DNA of 59,150 nucleotides, taken from Clostridium sp. chh4-2 (GTDB taxonomy: Bacteria > Bacillota > Clostridia > Lachnospirales > Lachnospiraceae). A program made the translations under genes and the position numbers. Positions within the stretch are counted from its first letter, which is position 1. The number at the start of each line of letters is the position of its first letter. Of the stretch, positions 34,666 to 42,330 are shown piece by piece. The stretch is from assembly GCF_002899675.1 (NCBI RefSeq), contig NZ_PKUU01000031.1, positions 1 through 59,150 on the forward strand, written 5' to 3'. The notes beneath the pieces were generated by a model that saw only the letters and a program-made list of their open reading frames with translations, made no database searches and had not been told where the DNA came from.

Positions 34666-35898
34666 TCAGAGAATGCTGACCCTTACCTTATTCACCCTTT
34701 TATCTTTCATTTCCAGAATTGTGACCTTCATATCTTCATAGGTGAATTGATCCCCATTTTTCGGTATCCGCCCGATCTCTTCCATCGCCCAGCCGCTGAC
34801 GGTGACGACGTCAAATTCCCGTTCCTTATGCAGCAGCTCAAATAATTTTTCCACATGAGCGGTTCCCAGAACCAGATATTCCCGGTCTGAAATCATCTCG
34901 ATCTCATTGATTACCACATCGTGTTCATCCCAAATCTCCCCAACAAGTTCTTCTAAAACGTCCTCTAACGTTACGATTCCGACCATACCGCCAAATTCAT
35001 CCACAATTACCGCAATATGTGATTTTCTCTTTTGAAGTTCTTTAAGTAGCGCTCCTATCTTCATATGTTTCGTAATAAATAAAGCGGGACGGGCCACCTG
35101 CTGCAGTTCCCTGTTCTGGCCGCAGATCAGGTGATAAAAATCTTTCTGATACAAAATTCCCGTAATATGATCGATATCGCCTTCATAAACAGGAAGGCGG
35201 GAATAGCCGGTTGAAGAAAACAGTTCTGCAATCTCCTCCTTTGAGGCATCGGCGGAAACTGCCGTCACATCGATCCGGGGGGTAAGGATATCAACAGCTT
35301 CCAGCTCGGAAAACTCGATAGCATTGCGTATCAGACCGCTCTCCTGCTCATCGATTCCTCCGCCCTGCTGCACTTCATCTACAATACTTAACAGCTCTTC
35401 TTCCGTAATCCCGGCATCCTCCGTTGTCTTAAAGGCCAATGACAGAAGCTTTTTCCATTGGCGGAAAAGAAAATTAGCCGGTGTCAGAATCACGATAAAG
35501 CATTTCAGAAGCGGAGCGGAAAACATGGCGAACCGCTCCGGCGATTCTTTTGCAATACTTTTCGGTGATACCTCGCCAAAGATCAGGACCACAATCGTTG
35601 TGACCACTGTCGATACACTGGCTCCCGCCTCATCCCCCAGAAGTTTTACAAATATTAAGGTAGCTAAGGAGGCGCTGGCTATGTTGACGATATTATTTCC
35701 TATCAGGATTGTGGACAGCAGGCTGTCATAGTCTTCTGAAAGTTTAAATACCAATGCAGCTTTTTTATTCCCTTTTTCCGCCATATTCTTAATCCGAATG
35801 CGGTTCAGGGATGAAAATGCGGTCTCTGTGGCCGAAAAATAAGCTGACATAATAATACAAAATATAATGATAATAAGTGAAATACTGTGACTTTCCAT
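34666..35898 (-). CDS. CNNM/CorC-family transporter (DUF21-CBS-CorC_HlyC)
   Basis: A 410-aa membrane protein. The DUF21 transmembrane domain (~1-190) carries the family segments SAYFSATETAFSSLNRIRIK and VVLIFGEVSPKSIAKE. Two CBS domains (~200-325) with ILTPRIDVTAV and SRLPVYEGDID, and a C-terminal CorC/HlyC domain (~335-410), complete the standard order. Family members such as MpfA/YhdP are Mg2+ exporters. A ~260-base leader with its own promoter, a small acidic ORF and a terminator hairpin precedes the gene. Confidence 0.92.
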   Translation of the reverse strand: MESHSISLIIIIFCIIMSAYFSATETAFSSLNRIRIKNMAEKGNKKAALVFKLSEDYDSLLSTILIGNNIVNIASASLATLIFVKLLGDEAGASVSTVVTTIVVLIFGEVSPKSIAKESPERFAMFSAPLLKCFIVILTPANFLFRQWKKLLSLAFKTTEDAGITEEELLSIVDEVQQGGGIDEQESGLIRNAIEFSELEAVDILTPRIDVTAVSADASKEEIAELFSSTGYSRLPVYEGDIDHITGILYQKDFYHLICGQNRELQQVARPALFITKHMKIGALLKELQKRKSHIAVIVDEFGGMVGIVTLEDVLEELVGEIWDEHDVVINEIEMISDREYLVLGTAHVEKLFELLHKEREFDVVTVSGWAMEEIGRIPKNGDQFTYEDMKVTILEMKDKRVNKVRVSIL

Positions 35899-35937
35899 TT
35901 AATAATCCTCTCTCTTTTTAATTTGCTTGTGAATAAC

Positions 35938-36120
35938 TTACTCCGGTCTTCGTCTTATCTGCCCATCGGTTCCTCCCTTTCTGCCGCCAAAAACACGAAA
36001 AGGCACAACCCGCCGTCTGAAAAGACCGCAGGTTATGCCTGTAATATCCGAATCTATGCAGTTTGATTTTGACTTAACAAAAGATATATGGGATTCTTCG
36101 TCGCTGTCGGCGTCGTCCAT
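35938..36120 (-). CDS. Acidic leader peptide (60 codons) upstream of the CNNM transporter
   Basis: ATG at 36120 has AAAGGA 8 bases upstream. The product begins MDDADSDEES, seven acidic residues in the first ten. The strong terminator-like hairpin (36001-36040) lies inside the ORF, about codons 27-40. The layout is that of a translational attenuator: ribosomes that drop off at the acidic start would leave the hairpin free, while ribosomes reading through would melt it. Acidic N-termini destabilise ribosomes at low Mg2+ in known cases (MgtL). The peptide itself resembles no protein I know. Confidence 0.5.
   Translation of the reverse strand: MDDADSDEESHISFVKSKSNCIDSDITGITCGLFRRRVVPFRVFGGRKGGTDGQIRRRPE
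35989..36040 (-). terminator. Attenuator hairpin in the CNNM leader
   Basis: On the minus strand AGGCATAACCTGCGGTC pairs with GACGGCGGGTTGTGCCT (36001-36040; 16 of 17 positions including wobbles). It is followed by TTTTCGTGTTTTT (35989-36000 region), about 90 bases before the transporter start. Confidence 0.75.
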
Positions 36121-36161
36121 GAAATGTTTCCTTTCTCCATCCGTGTTACGGATTATCAGTT

Positions 36162-36191
36162 ATTATAAAGGATCCCTGTTTTCTTCGTCAA
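36162..36191 (-). promoter_or_regulatory. Promoter of the CNNM leader transcript
   Basis: TTGACG (revcomp of 36186-36191), 18-base spacer, TATAAT (revcomp of 36162-36167). Transcription would start near 36155; a small hairpin ATCCGT-aac-ACGGAT opens the leader. Confidence 0.75.
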
Positions 36192-36218
36192 TCCGTTCCC
36201 CCAATGCTTAACGCCGTT

Positions 36219-37139
36219 TTAACAGCTCTGTTCCTGTTCTTCCAGCGGATTCACATGGACCATGCAGTGCTTCACCTGGAGAAATTCCGTTTCAATGGCG
36301 CAGTGTACATTTTCTGCTATCTGATGGGCGTCTTTGAGATCAAGCCTGGAATCCGCAGCTATTTCAATGTCCACATAGATCTTGGAACCGAACATCCTGG
36401 TTCTGATTTCGTCCACCCTGCAGACCCCTTCTTCCTTCAAAGCCGTTTCCGTCATCTTCGCCACAAGCTTATCATCACATGACTTATCCACCATCTTATC
36501 CATAGCGTCGCGGAAGATGTCCGCCGCCGCCTTTCCGATAAACACACAGATCACAAGGCTGGCCGCCGGGTCCAAAACGGGAAATCCCATACGGGCTCCG
36601 AAAATTCCCACAAACGCCCCAATTGAAGAAAGGGAATCGGAACGGTGATGCCATGCGTCTGCCATCAGTGCGCCTGAATTAATCCGTTTGGCTGCCGCCC
36701 TGGTATACCAATACATCCACTCCTTTACAACAATGGATACGACGGCAGCTTCCAAAGCCAGCTTTCCGGGAATGAGAAGTGTGCCTGAAGTCCCTTTCAT
36801 GATTTTCTCCACCGCGCCAAGGCCGATACCGATTCCGGTGATAAACAAAACGGCCGCAAGCAGTATGGACGCCACGCACTCCATCCGCTCATGTCCATAG
36901 GGATGTTCTTTATCTGATTTTTTATTGGCTGCCGTAACCCCGGCCATAACGACAATGGTGCTGAACACATCCGACGCAGAATGAACCGCATCCGATATCA
37001 TGGCTCCTGATCCAGCCAGAATCCCTGCGGCCAGCTTAAACAGTGAAAGAAGACAGTTGATCACAATGCTGACTGTGGACACCCTCATCGCTATATTTTT
37101 ATCGGTTGGCGCCTCTGCTTTTTTCCTTAAATGTTTCAT
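36219..37139 (-). CDS. Cation diffusion facilitator (Ni/Co/Zn efflux)
   Basis: A 306-aa CDF transporter. The transport-site motifs DAVHSASDVF (HxxxD, TM2) and ADAWHHRSDSLSS (HxxxD, TM5) are present, with a C-terminal cytoplasmic metal-sensing domain (~215-300). GGAGGT lies upstream of the ATG. It is preceded by a NiCo riboswitch, so the physiological substrates are likely Ni2+ and Co2+, exporting excess metal. A histidine-poor loop makes a Zn-only role less likely but does not exclude it. Confidence 0.94.
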   Translation of the reverse strand: MKHLRKKAEAPTDKNIAMRVSTVSIVINCLLSLFKLAAGILAGSGAMISDAVHSASDVFSTIVVMAGVTAANKKSDKEHPYGHERMECVASILLAAVLFITGIGIGLGAVEKIMKGTSGTLLIPGKLALEAAVVSIVVKEWMYWYTRAAAKRINSGALMADAWHHRSDSLSSIGAFVGIFGARMGFPVLDPAASLVICVFIGKAAADIFRDAMDKMVDKSCDDKLVAKMTETALKEEGVCRVDEIRTRMFGSKIYVDIEIAADSRLDLKDAHQIAENVHCAIETEFLQVKHCMVHVNPLEEQEQSC

Positions 37140-37213
37140 TTACATTTACCTCCAATGTTTTGCAGCTGCCGTCCATCCATGGTGCTTCATTTATGGGAAA
37201 TCCTATTTTTCCG

Positions 37214-37264
37214 TAAAATAAAAACACCTATGGAACAATATCTTAGTAAACTACTGTCCCACAG
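37214..37264 (-). terminator. Expression platform of the NiCo riboswitch
   Basis: CTGTGGGACA, the 3' strand of the aptamer, can pair instead with TGTTCCATAG (10 bp with wobbles, 37228-37264), followed by GTGTTTTTATTTT. Aptamer and terminator are mutually exclusive, predicting that metal binding turns expression on. Confidence 0.75.
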
Positions 37265-37332
37265 ATGCTGTCTTCATCTGTTGTCGCCTATGGCAACCCG
37301 GCCCTATGGATCTCATCCATCGCCTGCTCAGT
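37253..37332 (-). ncRNA. NiCo (czcD) riboswitch
   Basis: Read on the minus strand the region has ACTGAGCAGGCGATGG, GGGCCGGGTTGCC, ACAACAGATGA and CATCTGTGGGACAGT. These match in order and spacing the conserved junction sequences of the Ni2+/Co2+ aptamer as I remember it (ACTGAGCAGGC...GCCGGG...GGCAACAGATG...CATCTGTGGGACAGT). It lies in the leader of a CDF efflux gene, its classical setting. Confidence 0.92.
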
Positions 37333-37432
37333 TTGTACTGTAGATTTATATGCAGTGCAAAGAGTATTTCTATATCATATGCGAAATCCGGATATTTTGC
37401 AACAAAATCTTAGTACAAATCAAGAATTTAGT

Positions 37433-38356
37433 TTATTGGGCGGCTTTCACCGGACTGTATTCCAGCTTCATCCTGATATCCTGGCCGTAATTGCCGAAAC
37501 TCCTGCCATATATAGTCAAACCGCCCACATGTTCTGCCTCTTTCGGCACCTCGAAACGGAAACGGATTGGAACATGCTCATCCAGCTTAAATTGGTCAAT
37601 GCACACATCCGATATCCTGACACCGTCGATAAAAGAGCCTTCATGATTCACCGTTATACATTTTAACAGGCCATATTGGTTCATATTGCTGTTCCACCAT
37701 TCTGGATTAAGCGCACCTTTCGTTCCTCCGAAGTCTCCGGGGCTGGTCCACATTCCCAGCAGAACATCGTTAAGATAAAAATAAATATCGGAAGGCCACA
37801 CATCATTATGTCCCGGAGCCTCGGAGCCCAGTTCCGCTGTAAGGGAAAGCTGGTCCGCCCTCTGCCCCTGCGGTATCAGATTGGGCAGTATATACTCCAC
37901 ATACCCTTCCGTAAACCATAAGATATCACAGCCGCTCCGTTCCGGATGTGAGAAAAAGCGCGGATCGTCCACCTGGCCGATATAATGGGTCGGCGTGGAC
38001 AGGCCGCAGGACGGGGCCACCCGGTAGCCGCAGTAAAGCCCCACTTTGATATCGGCTTCGTAGAGATTATCTTTCACCGGCTCCCTACGCATCTGAACCA
38101 GAATCCGTTCCGCCGTCACCCTGTATTTTTTTTCATTGCCCACGCTGGCCTTTGTATCCACGGCAATAATTCCCGCCTCAGCTAACAGCCGGATATGGCT
38201 GGTTAAAGCTCCGTTGGTCAGATTTAGGGCACATGCCAAATCATTTAAATTCATATTATCATGCTCAAGCAGAAGTTCTAATATGGCGATGCGGATATCT
38301 GAACCTAACGCTTTAAACAATGTTTTTCCTTCTCTTAAATTAGATATTTGTATCAT
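37433..38356 (-). CDS. ArsR-type winged-helix regulator with large C-terminal domain
   Basis: A 307-aa protein. The N-terminal ~95 residues are an ArsR-like winged helix (LFKALGSDIRIAILELLLEH, then LACALNLTNGALTSHIRLL). The C-terminal ~200 residues (CGYRVAPSCGLSTPTHYIGQ, DVWPSDIYFYLNDVLLGMW) look like a beta-rich ligand-binding domain. The same architecture is common next to arabinoside or xyloside genes in Lachnospiraceae. It is divergent from the GH51 gene, with an inverted repeat over the GH51 promoter, so it probably regulates that gene in response to a sugar. GGAGG precedes the ATG. Confidence 0.85.
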   Translation of the reverse strand: MIQISNLREGKTLFKALGSDIRIAILELLLEHDNMNLNDLACALNLTNGALTSHIRLLAEAGIIAVDTKASVGNEKKYRVTAERILVQMRREPVKDNLYEADIKVGLYCGYRVAPSCGLSTPTHYIGQVDDPRFFSHPERSGCDILWFTEGYVEYILPNLIPQGQRADQLSLTAELGSEAPGHNDVWPSDIYFYLNDVLLGMWTSPGDFGGTKGALNPEWWNSNMNQYGLLKCITVNHEGSFIDGVRISDVCIDQFKLDEHVPIRFRFEVPKEAEHVGGLTIYGRSFGNYGQDIRMKLEYSPVKAAQ

Positions 38357-38463
38357 TCGTTTTCCTCCCCGGATAAAATAAGGCGTATGTTTAGATTATA
38401 GAAGAGGCTGGAAAAGAAAACAAGGCTTTTAAGTTTTTAATAAAGCCCCCAAACAAAACCCAT

Positions 38464-38492
38464 TTGACAAATACCAAAATCTATGGTATTTA
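38464..38492 (+). promoter_or_regulatory. Promoter of the GH51 gene with overlapping operator
   Basis: TTGACA (38464-38469), 17-base spacer, TATTTA (38487-38492). Between and overlapping them lies the inverted repeat AAATACCA...TATGGTATTT (38469-38491). A regulator bound there would occlude RNA polymerase; the divergent ArsR-type protein is the obvious candidate. Confidence 0.65.
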
Positions 38493-38563
38493 TTAATTAT
38501 ATATTTTTCTATAATATATACTTTTATTTAAAATTAAACAATAAAAGAAAGCGGGGAACAGGT

Positions 38564-40117
38564 ATGGCGAATCAGATGATTGTAAATGGATCTTCAAAAA
38601 AGGGGCAGATCAGCCGGATGATCTATGGCCATTTTGCCGAGCATTTGGGCAGATGTATCTATGACGGTTTCTATGTGGGAGAAGATTCTTTCATTCCAAA
38701 CACCAGGGGAATCAGAAATGATGTGGTGGAAGCTCTTAAAGAGATCAAAATCCCCTGCCTCAGATGGCCGGGAGGATGTTTTGCTGACGAATATCATTGG
38801 AAAGACGGCATTGGGCCGAAAGAGACGCGTAAAGAGATGATCAACACGCATTGGGGCGGAGTCGTTGAAAACAATCATTTCGGCACTCATGAATTCTTTG
38901 ATCTCTGCGAAATGCTGGATACGGAACCATATATCTGCGGAAATGTGGGAAGCGGAACAGTCCGCGAGATGTCTGAATGGGTGGAATATATGACCTTCGG
39001 TGGAAAATCCCCTATGGCGGATCTCAGACGCCAAAACGGTAAAGATGAACCATGGCATTTAAAATATTTCGGCATCGGCAATGAGAACTGGGGCTGCGGC
39101 GGCAAAATGAGGGCCGAATACTATGCGGACGAACTGCTCCGCTATCATACATACGCCCGCGATTACGGCGACAATCACCTCTTCCGCGTGGCAGCCGGTC
39201 CCAGAGGATCTAATTACCACTGGACGGAAGTGCTGATGCGGGATGCTTCCATGCATTTGGACGCCATCGCCCTCCATCACTATACCAGACTAAATGATCC
39301 CGTCATTCCTATGAAAATGCAGGATGGAAATGAACGCTATCTGAGAGATGAGTCCAGATCCCGTACATCGGCCACTGATTTTAATGAAGACGGATGGTTC
39401 GGCATCATGAAAGCCTCCTACTTTATGGATGAACTGATCGAAAAGCATTGTCAGATCATGGACCGCTATGATCCGGAAAAGAGAGTGGCTCTGATTGTGG
39501 ACGAATGGGGAACCTGGTTTGACTGCGAACCAGGCACAAATCCCGGTTTTCTCTATCAGCAGAACACGCTGCGTGACGCTTTATCTGCCGGAGTGACTTT
39601 AAATATCTTCAACAATCACTGTGACCGCGTAAAGATGGCCAATATTGCCCAGACCATCAACGTGCTGCAGGCCATGCTGCTGACCGAAGGCGATCAGCTG
39701 GTGCGCACACCTACGTTCCATGTATTTAACCTCTTCAAGGTTCATCAGGATGCTGAGCTTTTGGATTTCGCTGTCTTATCGGATGACTATTGCTATGAAG
39801 GAGAAAGCTTAAAGCAGATCAGCGCTTCCGTATCACGGGCAGAGGACGGCTCCATCAACATGACTCTGTGCAACATCGATCCTCATAAAGACGGCGTAAT
39901 AAAATGCCACGTGGAGGACTATGGAACTTTCCGGCTGAAAACAGGGCTTGTGCTCACTTCCGGCCAAATGCAGGATAAAAATACCTTTGAAAATCCTGAC
40001 CTGGTAAAACCCGCTCCATTTGAGGACTGTTCCATCCAGGATAACTGTCTTACCGTACGGATTCCGTCAAAGTCAGTGGTATTAATAACCTTAGAGCCCG
40101 AAGGTACACAGCGATGA
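38564..40117 (+). CDS. abfA: Alpha-L-arabinofuranosidase, GH51
   Basis: A 517-aa intracellular enzyme (no signal peptide) that removes arabinofuranosyl residues from imported arabinoxylan or arabinan oligosaccharides. The acid/base glutamate is E174 in GIGNENWGCGG and the nucleophile is E314 in VDEWGTW. RWPGGCFADEYHWKDGIGP is a family signature. A GGGGAA site precedes the ATG at 38564; the frame is open 81 bases further upstream through the promoter, which rules that start out. The stop overlaps the next gene as ATGA. Confidence 0.95.
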   Translation: MANQMIVNGSSKKGQISRMIYGHFAEHLGRCIYDGFYVGEDSFIPNTRGIRNDVVEALKEIKIPCLRWPGGCFADEYHWKDGIGPKETRKEMINTHWGGVVENNHFGTHEFFDLCEMLDTEPYICGNVGSGTVREMSEWVEYMTFGGKSPMADLRRQNGKDEPWHLKYFGIGNENWGCGGKMRAEYYADELLRYHTYARDYGDNHLFRVAAGPRGSNYHWTEVLMRDASMHLDAIALHHYTRLNDPVIPMKMQDGNERYLRDESRSRTSATDFNEDGWFGIMKASYFMDELIEKHCQIMDRYDPEKRVALIVDEWGTWFDCEPGTNPGFLYQQNTLRDALSAGVTLNIFNNHCDRVKMANIAQTINVLQAMLLTEGDQLVRTPTFHVFNLFKVHQDAELLDFAVLSDDYCYEGESLKQISASVSRAEDGSINMTLCNIDPHKDGVIKCHVEDYGTFRLKTGLVLTSGQMQDKNTFENPDLVKPAPFEDCSIQDNCLTVRIPSKSVVLITLEPEGTQR

Positions 40118-40404
40118 ATCCCGCATCCAATGCAGCCGTTCCTGATATTAAAAGGGACGGCTGTCCCAGATGCGGCATGCAGTCTCTTTCCGCCAGCGAT
40201 TATCAGTCCTCTCTGAAAAATTACGTGGAGCAGCTGGATGACGACATCAAGGTTTCCACGGACATTTATAATCTGCGCTTAGAAGCCTGTAAATCCTGCG
40301 GCCACCTTATAAACGGCATGTGCAGGCTCTGCGGCTGCTTTGTTGAGATGCGGGCTGCCAAAAAAAGTCTCCGCTGTCCGTGCAGGCCGGAGCGGTGGGC
40401 TTAA
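40114..40404 (+). CDS. DUF6171-like small cysteine-rich protein
   Basis: A 96-aa protein with cysteine pairs CPRCG (residues ~17-20), CKSCG, CRLCGCF and CPC, suggesting two zinc knuckles or a cluster. The segment LINGMCRLCGCFVEMRAAKK is conserved in clostridial and phage DUF6171 proteins as I recall them. It overlaps abfA by 4 bases (ATGA), so it is translationally coupled although no link with arabinose metabolism is known. Confidence 0.75.
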   Translation: MNPASNAAVPDIKRDGCPRCGMQSLSASDYQSSLKNYVEQLDDDIKVSTDIYNLRLEACKSCGHLINGMCRLCGCFVEMRAAKKSLRCPCRPERWA

Positions 40405-40418
40405 ACTCAGACGTTTTT

Positions 40419-42125
40419 TCATTGTGCCGGAGTATTATTTTCATCCGGTTCCAACCCGAATATCTTGTAATTCGCCCGTCCTGCGCGCTTTGCTTCGTAA
40501 AGGGCTATATCAGCATTGTGGTAGAGTTCGTTAAATTCCATTCCGTCGTGGGGGCAGAAAACCACGCCCAGACTGCAGGATACCTCTCCCTTTTCAGTAT
40601 ATTCCCTCTTCAGCAGGCCGCAGAGCGCCGCGATTCTGGGAACAACTTCGGTCTCCGATGAAATATCGTAGAGAAATACCATGAATTCATCTCCGCCCAT
40701 CCGCCCGCAAAGGTCGCTTTTTCTCAAAAAGCCTTTCAAGATCTGGGCTGTTTCCCGGATCACCTGATCGCCGAACTGATGGCCATAGCTATCATTATGT
40801 TTCTTAAACTGATCGATATCAATCATAATAAGGGCGTGCTGCTTTGTCTCCGCGCTATGTTCCAATATATCCGTAACCCTGGAGACAAAGGTTCCCCGGT
40901 TGAGGATTCCTGTCATCCTGTCCTGCTCAAGCTGCTGATACAGGCGCAGATTTTCCCTTTTTTCGCTGTCGATATCCAAAGTCATCATAAAAAGCCTGAC
41001 ATCACTGTTATAGGGATCTGCGATGAGCTGGACCGTGGCGCGCACCCAGTAAAGGCTCCCATCCTTTCTTTTCCTGAGATAATCCAAAGTTCCGCCTCTC
41101 TGCCCGTCATAATACCGGGTCAGAAGCTTTTCCCTGTTGAAAAAGTGATAAAACCGCTCCCTGTCCCCTTCATATACAAAATGTTTTGCAATATAACGCA
41201 CAATCTGCGTATATTTCTTCAGTGGCTTGAGATATTCCGGAGGTTCGTCCCCTACCCCCTCCTCCACCGCATTCCGGGTTAGGTTATACTCATAGTAACC
41301 AATGGTTTTACCTTCTTGTGTTTTAAAATGCTGACTCCATTTCTGGTAAGCCAGCTCTTTTTCACGCTGTTCCGTAATATTTTCACAGGAAATAATCGCC
41401 CGCCTGGGCCTTCCTTCTCCGTCGAATATGGTGTAAAATCTGGCCGCATGCCAGCAGATAGACCCATCCTTTCTCCGTTTTTTTACCACTGCATTGCCTT
41501 TTGGTTCCCCCCGCATGATGGATTCGTAAAAATCAATATAGGCTTTTCTGCTCGTCTCATCAATGGCGCCGGATTCTGCCACGCTGTACGGCACATTCTC
41601 TGAGACAGTCGGCAGACCGAATTCTTCCGCCGTATCCTCCGGTTGATGCAGCCTTCTCTCCGCCACTTCAAATACATACATAATTTTATCGGTCAGTTCG
41701 AATGCGATCCGGCTTTCCTCCATACTGATGCGAAGTTCCTCTTCCATCCGTTTCCGGTCCGCAATATCCACCAGAGCACAGAGCATGGTGTCCGGCTTTA
41801 ACGGATCATAGGAACACTGAACCAAAAGCCACAGAAGTTTTCCCGAACTGTGTACCCCCCGGTATTCCAATTGGAAATTTCTGTCCTCCTGCTCCACATG
41901 TCCCATTACTGCTTGATAGATGCCTTGATATTCCGACTCCGGCAGAATGAATCTGGCATTTTTAAACCCCTTTTCAGATGCATTTTCCGCAGTATATCCA
42001 TAGATGTCATAATATAACCTGTTTGCATACAAGATAGTAAGATCCTCATCCAGCGCAACCTGGCAGATACCGCAGGGCACTAAATCAAGTATGTTCTTGT
42101 AATGTTCCAATACTGATAACCCCAT
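40419..42125 (-). CDS. PAS-GGDEF diguanylate cyclase
   Basis: A 568-aa cytosolic c-di-GMP synthase. Two to three PAS-like domains (~10-120, ~135-260, ~280-390) precede a GGDEF domain (~400-560). The active-site motif is GGDEF (477-481), with an inhibitory I-site RKSD ending 5 residues earlier. The first PAS domain reads CGICQVALDEDLTILYAN. No membrane segments, so it senses a cytoplasmic signal. The gene ends 14 bases from the convergent DUF6171 gene. Confidence 0.92.
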   Translation of the reverse strand: MGLSVLEHYKNILDLVPCGICQVALDEDLTILYANRLYYDIYGYTAENASEKGFKNARFILPESEYQGIYQAVMGHVEQEDRNFQLEYRGVHSSGKLLWLLVQCSYDPLKPDTMLCALVDIADRKRMEEELRISMEESRIAFELTDKIMYVFEVAERRLHQPEDTAEEFGLPTVSENVPYSVAESGAIDETSRKAYIDFYESIMRGEPKGNAVVKKRRKDGSICWHAARFYTIFDGEGRPRRAIISCENITEQREKELAYQKWSQHFKTQEGKTIGYYEYNLTRNAVEEGVGDEPPEYLKPLKKYTQIVRYIAKHFVYEGDRERFYHFFNREKLLTRYYDGQRGGTLDYLRKRKDGSLYWVRATVQLIADPYNSDVRLFMMTLDIDSEKRENLRLYQQLEQDRMTGILNRGTFVSRVTDILEHSAETKQHALIMIDIDQFKKHNDSYGHQFGDQVIRETAQILKGFLRKSDLCGRMGGDEFMVFLYDISSETEVVPRIAALCGLLKREYTEKGEVSCSLGVVFCPHDGMEFNELYHNADIALYEAKRAGRANYKIFGLEPDENNTPAQ

Positions 42126-42195
42126 CTATCCCCACCCTCTTCCCATTTGAGATGTCCTATTCTAATTATACTCAGTTCTTTTCCGTGATATAAAA

Positions 42196-42223
42196 AAGGA
42201 AACCAAGAATCCTCAGTTTCCTT
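42196..42223 (-). terminator. Terminator downstream of ddh
   Basis: AAGGAAAC (42196-42203) pairs with GTTTCCTT (42216-42223); on the minus strand it is followed by TTTTTTA. Confidence 0.7.
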
Positions 42224-42231
42224 CTTTAGAT

Positions 42232-42316
42232 GTTTTTAACTTAGCCAGCCAAAGACAGCGCAGAAATGGAATCCGGCGGCTTCCCTTCCCTGATTTCTTT
42301 CCGTGCGTCCCCTTCC
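42232..42316 (-). repeat. Possible decayed end of a palindromic element
   Basis: TTTCCGTGCGTCCCCTTCC at 42297-42315 resembles ATTCCGTGCGTCCCCTCCGCC at the right end of B1. GTTTTTAACTTAGCCAGCC at 42232-42250 resembles the A/B boundary sequences. No long arms remain, so it would be a small remnant. Confidence 0.3.
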
Positions 42317-42330
42317 TAAAAATCATAATT

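Noticed and set aside
35989..36191. M-box (Mg2+) or yybP-ykoY riboswitch upstream of the CNNM gene
   Set aside because: The conserved core sequences of these aptamers are not found; the acidic ORF and terminator explain the region better.
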